Source: Sediminibacterium sp. C3
Lineage (GTDB): Bacteria > Bacteroidota > Bacteroidia > Chitinophagales > Chitinophagaceae
DNA: 64,000 bases
Direction: 5' to 3'
Assembly (NCBI RefSeq): GCF_000508085.1
Contig: NZ_KI669560.1
Location: 898,219 to 962,218, forward strand
Position numbers and translations under genes: made by a program. Numbering within the stretch: the first letter of the stretch is position 1; every line of letters starts with the position of its first letter. The notes beneath the pieces were generated by a model that did no database searches, was not told the DNA's origin, and was given only the letters and a program-made list of their open reading frames with translations. Positions 60,152 to 64,000 of the stretch are shown here, in pieces.

Positions 60152-61576
60152 CTAACGTTGTTTCGTATAAGCCAGGCGAATGCCATAATCCATTAAATAT
60201 TCTTTAATAGGATAGCGGTTGGTATAGGTAGGTAAGTGCTGATACCTGATTTGTGGACCCAGTTGCCATTGATTAGAGCCCGATTTAAAGTTGATATGAA
60301 TACCGGCACTGGTATTTACATTCCACCTTCTTACGAAGTCATTTCCGTCTGCGTAGTTTTTATAGTCTGTGGAAAGTAAAAATACGCTGGAGTTAAATGA
60401 ATAAGTTGGCTGAACAGTTGCTTCTGCGCTGATGCCAAATTGTTTTCCTTTTAGAATATCCCATTGAATACCCAATGGAACTGCTACCTGGTAACTCTTA
60501 TTATTCAATTGTTCCTGCCTGTAACCGGAGGTATTGTTATAGCTGGAGAACATATTTCTGTTTTCAATGCTACCATTATTCAGCAAGGAAATAGTTGCTA
60601 TGCCATTGGGACTTCTGAAAGTTTCAATATGGTATTGACGAATATTTAATTGTAATCCTGCTTTGAATTTAAGACGGGAGTTGATATTGTACAAGGCTGC
60701 CAGTCCAACTTCAAGCCCCATGGCAGGTCTGTGTCTAACTACTTCATTTACGCCTGCTGTATAACTCAAAGCCAATGGTACATTCTGAGCCGGAGCAATG
60801 GCATTGTTATTGGGCTGAACTATTTCTTTTACTTCTGCATCAGATAAAGAACGATAGCTGGTAGACGGTGTGATGTAAAATTGGAACCCAATTCTCCTGT
60901 TAGCAATAGGAAACTGTATAGAACGATTAACGGCGGGAGTTAACTTTTCATCTGAAAGGTTTATGTTCAGAGGTGTTTTTTCGGGTACTGATGCCAGCGC
61001 AATCTTGGTAATATTACCCGACCATGCTTTTTCTGTCACAGATTCCGGCTCAGATTTCTCAGCAACAATTACTGGTTCCGCTTCTTCCCTGATTGCGGGT
61101 TTTAATTGCGATGCTATAATAGTATTTTTCATCGTTACCCCTGCCATCTGCCACTCGTTTTTAATTCCTGTTTCAACCGTAGGAATTGTAGCAGTATTCA
61201 CAGAAAGACTGGCTTCAGCAACCATGGGCTGTTTAATGGCACGCTGGGTTAAATGCTGTGGCTCAATAGCATGGTAATAAGCTTCCCTTGGACTGGGTGC
61301 ATGCATCCTTTGCTCTACCATTGATTTCTCAGCTTTTTGGATATTGCTGGTATCAAAATTAAATTGATGAGCAGATGGTGCAATCAGTAAAGTGGAAACC
61401 GTTAAACCAACAATGATAAGTAAAGAGATAACCGTTAATGCAGGCCAGGCAGGATTCCCGTGAATTTGGGTACGGATTTTCTTCCATACACTGTCCGCAG
61501 GATACATGCGATGGTCCTTCAGCTCCTCCCGCAGGAATTGCTCAAATGAGTTGTCTTGGTTATACTTACGATCCAT
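60152..61576 (-). CDS. Membrane-anchored protein with C-terminal beta-barrel-like domain
   Basis: A 474-residue protein. A short N-terminal cytoplasmic part (about 1-43; NSFEQFLREELKDHRMYPADSVWKKI) precedes one hydrophobic helix (LTVISLLIIVGLTVSTLLIA) and a low-complexity linker (about 65-220). The C-terminal 250 residues resemble an outer-membrane-beta-barrel/PorT-like fold with aromatic ends. The gene follows an ECF sigma gene by ten bases, and its N-terminus sits where an anti-sigma domain would be. An anti-sigma or signal-sensing role is inferred. Confidence 0.6.
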   Translation of the reverse strand: MDRKYNQDNSFEQFLREELKDHRMYPADSVWKKIRTQIHGNPAWPALTVISLLIIVGLTVSTLLIAPSAHQFNFDTSNIQKAEKSMVEQRMHAPSPREAYYHAIEPQHLTQRAIKQPMVAEASLSVNTATIPTVETGIKNEWQMAGVTMKNTIIASQLKPAIREEAEPVIVAEKSEPESVTEKAWSGNITKIALASVPEKTPLNINLSDEKLTPAVNRSIQFPIANRRIGFQFYITPSTSYRSLSDAEVKEIVQPNNNAIAPAQNVPLALSYTAGVNEVVRHRPAMGLEVGLAALYNINSRLKFKAGLQLNIRQYHIETFRSPNGIATISLLNNGSIENRNMFSSYNNTSGYRQEQLNNKSYQVAVPLGIQWDILKGKQFGISAEATVQPTYSFNSSVFLLSTDYKNYADGNDFVRRWNVNTSAGIHINFKSGSNQWQLGPQIRYQHLPTYTNRYPIKEYLMDYGIRLAYTKQR

Positions 61577-61586
61577 ATCCTATTTG

Positions 61587-62165
61587 CTACTGCTTAAAAG
61601 CAGCTGCCCATGAGAATTTTTCTCTGGGTTGCTCAATAATTCTTTTCTTAACCAAAATAGCTTCCAGCATAGACTTTGCTCTTGTGTACTGACTTCTGCT
61701 TGTACTTTCTTCAATGTCTAGCATATCAGCTATTTCTTTGTGACTATACCCTTCCATGGCATATAAATTCAGAACCGTTCTGTAGCCAAGGGGTAAAAGC
61801 CTGATGCATTCAATAATTTGTCTGGCCTGCATTACGGAAGGCATTGTTTCTTCCTTCACTTCCAGATAATCGGCCTGTTCCAGGTCAATGCTATTGCTGA
61901 ACTTTTTATTTTTCTTTAAAAAGTTAATACAGGTATGAACAATGATTCTTCGGATCCATCCTTCAAAAGCTCCTTTGTTCTGGAACGTATGCATTTGTGT
62001 AAAGACCTTTATAAATCCTTCCTGCAACATATCTTCTGCATCTTCCCTGCTATTGGCAAAACGATAACACACACTCAGCATCTTGGGACTGTAGCGATTG
62101 TACAGTTCCCTTTGTGATGAGGGGTCATTATTTAAACAGCCTGCAAGTATCGATTGCTCTGTCAT
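61587..62165 (-). CDS. ECF-type RNA polymerase sigma factor
   Basis: A 192-residue sigma-70 family factor. Region 2 (CYRFANSREDAEDMLQEGFIKVF) and region 4 (GYSHKEIADMLDIEESTSRSQ) are complete. It is first of a likely operon with the membrane/beta-barrel gene. ECF factors of Bacteroidota often pair with membrane anti-sigma proteins encoded next to them. Target promoters unknown. Confidence 0.92.
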   Translation of the reverse strand: MTEQSILAGCLNNDPSSQRELYNRYSPKMLSVCYRFANSREDAEDMLQEGFIKVFTQMHTFQNKGAFEGWIRRIIVHTCINFLKKNKKFSNSIDLEQADYLEVKEETMPSVMQARQIIECIRLLPLGYRTVLNLYAMEGYSHKEIADMLDIEESTSRSQYTRAKSMLEAILVKKRIIEQPREKFSWAAAFKQ

Positions 62166-62201
62166 TAAGGGATTTATTTCCCTAAATATAAGACATTTTT
62201 A

Positions 62202-63878
62202 ATGTTAAAAGGCTGCATAATTACCTTACTTAGCGTCATATTAGTACCAATCCTGCACATGGACAACTTTTACAATCCACCGCCATTAACCGGACTTAAC
62301 CCCTATACCGGGTCTTTTACACAGACTGAATTACAGCATTTATTAAAACGAACTTTGTTTGGAGCAAGCAGGGCAGATCTGAATTATTTTGCGGGCCGAA
62401 CCCTCCCGGATGTACTTAGTGAGCTACTGAACCCGGCAACTGTAATCCCCCCGCCACCCGTAAAAGAGTATACTACTTCTACCACGGCTACTATCCCGGA
62501 CACGGGTATTGCTTCTGGCTCAACCTGGGTAGGAGATTTAAACAATGATGGTACGGTACAAAGCCAACGAAGGGCTTCCTTTAAAAAATGGTGGATGGGT
62601 TTAATGATTAACCAGGATCGTTCTGTTCTGGAAAAAATGACCTTGTTCTGGCATAATCATTTTGCAACAGAAACCAATGATGTGGGCAATGCACAATATA
62701 TCTACCGCCATCATCAGTTGTTACGAACACATGCTTTGGGGAACTTTAAAATACTTACCAGAGCGGTTACGATTGATTCGGCTATGTTGGTATATCTCAA
62801 TGGACAATTGAATACAAGAACAGCACCAGATGAAAACTATGGAAGAGAGTTACAGGAATTATTCTGTTGTGGCAAGGGGCCGGATTCCTTATATACGGAA
62901 GCAGATGTAAAAGCTGCAGCAAGAGTATTAACCGGGTGGAGAAATAATAATACCACCATGACTTCTTACTTTGATTCAACCAGACACGATACCAATCCCA
63001 AAGTGTTTTCTTCATTCTATAACAATACTGTGATTGCAGGCAGGACGGGTGTTACAGCGGGTGATATTGAATTGGATGAAATGCTTACCATGATTTTTAA
63101 TGTACAGGAAGTAGCTAAATATATCTGCCGGAGAATCTATCGCTGGTTTGTTTATTATGATATAGATGCAAGCGTAGAATCCAATATTATTACGCCATTG
63201 GCCAATATTTTCAGAAGCAATAATTATGAAATAAAACCTGTGTTACAAGCGCTCTTGCAAAGCGAACATTTTTTTGATGTGTTATCAAGAGGATGTCAAA
63301 TTAAGAGCCCCGTTGATTTGGTAGTGGGCATGTGCAGAGAATTTCCCATGGCGTTTCAGCCCTCCAGTGACTTTATCACCAACTATGCACACTGGAACTA
63401 TATGGTAACATGGGTAAGCAATATGCAACAAAATATAGGTGATCCGCCGGATGTGAGTGGTTGGAAAGCCTATTACCAGGAGCCGCAGTTTTATCAGATC
63501 TGGATTAACAGCGATACTTTACCCAAACGCAATCAGTTTACCGATACCATGATAGTAACGGGGTATAGTGTAAGTGGCAAAAGAATTCAGGTTGATGGAT
63601 TAGGACTGGTTCAACAGCTCAACACACCTGCTGATCCCAATGCGGTTATTAATCAACTGACCAATTATTTGTACCGGATCGATTTATCGGATGCATCAAA
63701 GACACAGCTTAAAAGAGATATTTTATTAAGTGGACAAACCAGTGATCATTACTGGACAGATGCCTGGAACTTATACATCAGTAATCCGGGCAATACAGCC
63801 AACACAACCACGGTAAGAAATAAAATCAGGGACCTGCTGAAATATTTACTGAACCTGGCAGAGTACCAACTCGCTTAA
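62202..63878 (+). CDS. DUF1800 family protein
   Basis: A 558-residue protein of the DUF1800 family, commonly encoded next to a DUF1501 gene. A hydrophobic N-terminus may be a signal peptide. Family landmarks: LKRTLFGASRADLNYF near residue 47, EKMTLFWHNHFATE near 145 and ENYGRELQELFCCG near 205. The function is not established. Divergent from the sigma gene with a 36-base gap. Confidence 0.9.
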   Translation: MLKGCIITLLSVILVPILHMDNFYNPPPLTGLNPYTGSFTQTELQHLLKRTLFGASRADLNYFAGRTLPDVLSELLNPATVIPPPPVKEYTTSTTATIPDTGIASGSTWVGDLNNDGTVQSQRRASFKKWWMGLMINQDRSVLEKMTLFWHNHFATETNDVGNAQYIYRHHQLLRTHALGNFKILTRAVTIDSAMLVYLNGQLNTRTAPDENYGRELQELFCCGKGPDSLYTEADVKAAARVLTGWRNNNTTMTSYFDSTRHDTNPKVFSSFYNNTVIAGRTGVTAGDIELDEMLTMIFNVQEVAKYICRRIYRWFVYYDIDASVESNIITPLANIFRSNNYEIKPVLQALLQSEHFFDVLSRGCQIKSPVDLVVGMCREFPMAFQPSSDFITNYAHWNYMVTWVSNMQQNIGDPPDVSGWKAYYQEPQFYQIWINSDTLPKRNQFTDTMIVTGYSVSGKRIQVDGLGLVQQLNTPADPNAVINQLTNYLYRIDLSDASKTQLKRDILLSGQTSDHYWTDAWNLYISNPGNTANTTTVRNKIRDLLKYLLNLAEYQLA

Positions 63879-63888
63879 AACCCAATCT

Positions 63889-64000
63889 ATGAAAAGAAGA
63901 GACTTCTTAAAAAACACAGTGCCAGCAGGTATATTGCTGCCATCATTGGTGAGTGGGTTTTCTTTTAAAGTATTTGGTGCTTCTTCTGTTTTTGCAGCAG
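63889..64000 (+). CDS. DUF1501 family protein, N-terminal fragment (runs off window)
   Basis: ATG 63889 opens a frame that continues to the window edge: a twin-arginine-like signal (MKRRDFLKNTVPAGILLPSL) typical of DUF1501 proteins. It is ten bases after the DUF1800 stop, the usual DUF1800-DUF1501 pair. Only about 37 residues are visible. Confidence 0.75.
   Translation, partial: MKRRDFLKNTVPAGILLPSLVSGFSFKVFGASSVFAA

Noticed and set aside
1-64000. CRISPR array or prophage
   Set aside because: No regularly spaced repeats, Cas genes, or phage structural, packaging or lysis genes were seen.

Overview
The window is from a Bacteroidota chromosome, most likely family Chitinophagaceae. The reasons are the gldK-gldL-gldM-gldN gliding/type IX secretion operon, a SusD-free but BtuB-type TonB receptor locus, a DUF4271-hemD pair, DUF1800/DUF1501 genes, promoters of the TAnnTTTG type and almost no Shine-Dalgarno sites. 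Genus cannot be fixed from this stretch alone.

Layout. 1-1045: end of a PfkB-type sugar-phosphate kinase, tRNA-Arg(CCG) and its terminator. 1633-36245: a roughly 34.6-kb accessory island. 36418-64000: ordinary core genome: an SSS symporter, MarC, a riboswitch-controlled cobalamin salvage cluster (btuB-cobT-cobS-cobC), an amino-acid permease, a TolC/HlyD pair, gpsA, hemW, DUF4271, hemD, gldKLMN, uvrC, an ECF sigma factor with a membrane/beta-barrel protein, and DUF1800/DUF1501.

The island reads as an array of integron-like gene cassettes with no integrase in view. Each unit starts with GTT plus 6-7 variable bases, and its downstream imperfect palindrome (attC-like) begins with the exact reverse complement of those bases. 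Eight units obey this rule over 9-10 bases, including one that works only after a group II intron is removed in silico. The cargo is: a type I restriction system with an RloC-like anticodon nuclease (7.9-kb unit), superoxide dismutase, a HigBA-like toxin-antitoxin, an RloA/RloB (AbiL-like) pair, a CPBP protease, a small secreted protein, a quinone/redox-stress module (4.8 kb) and a TetR-controlled RND efflux operon with Dps (about 9.6 kb). Three ORF-less structured units separate some of them. Two group II introns sit at exactly the same point (GT^T) of two different attC-like sites, and an IS110-family element interrupts or abuts another.

A second repeated structure is independent of the attC sites. 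It is a two-stem hairpin with a conserved internal loop (ACATTT facing AAAAGA) whose stems covary. It is present six times and brackets three gene modules in pairs: restriction system, dsbA and efflux operon. I do not recognise it as a described family.
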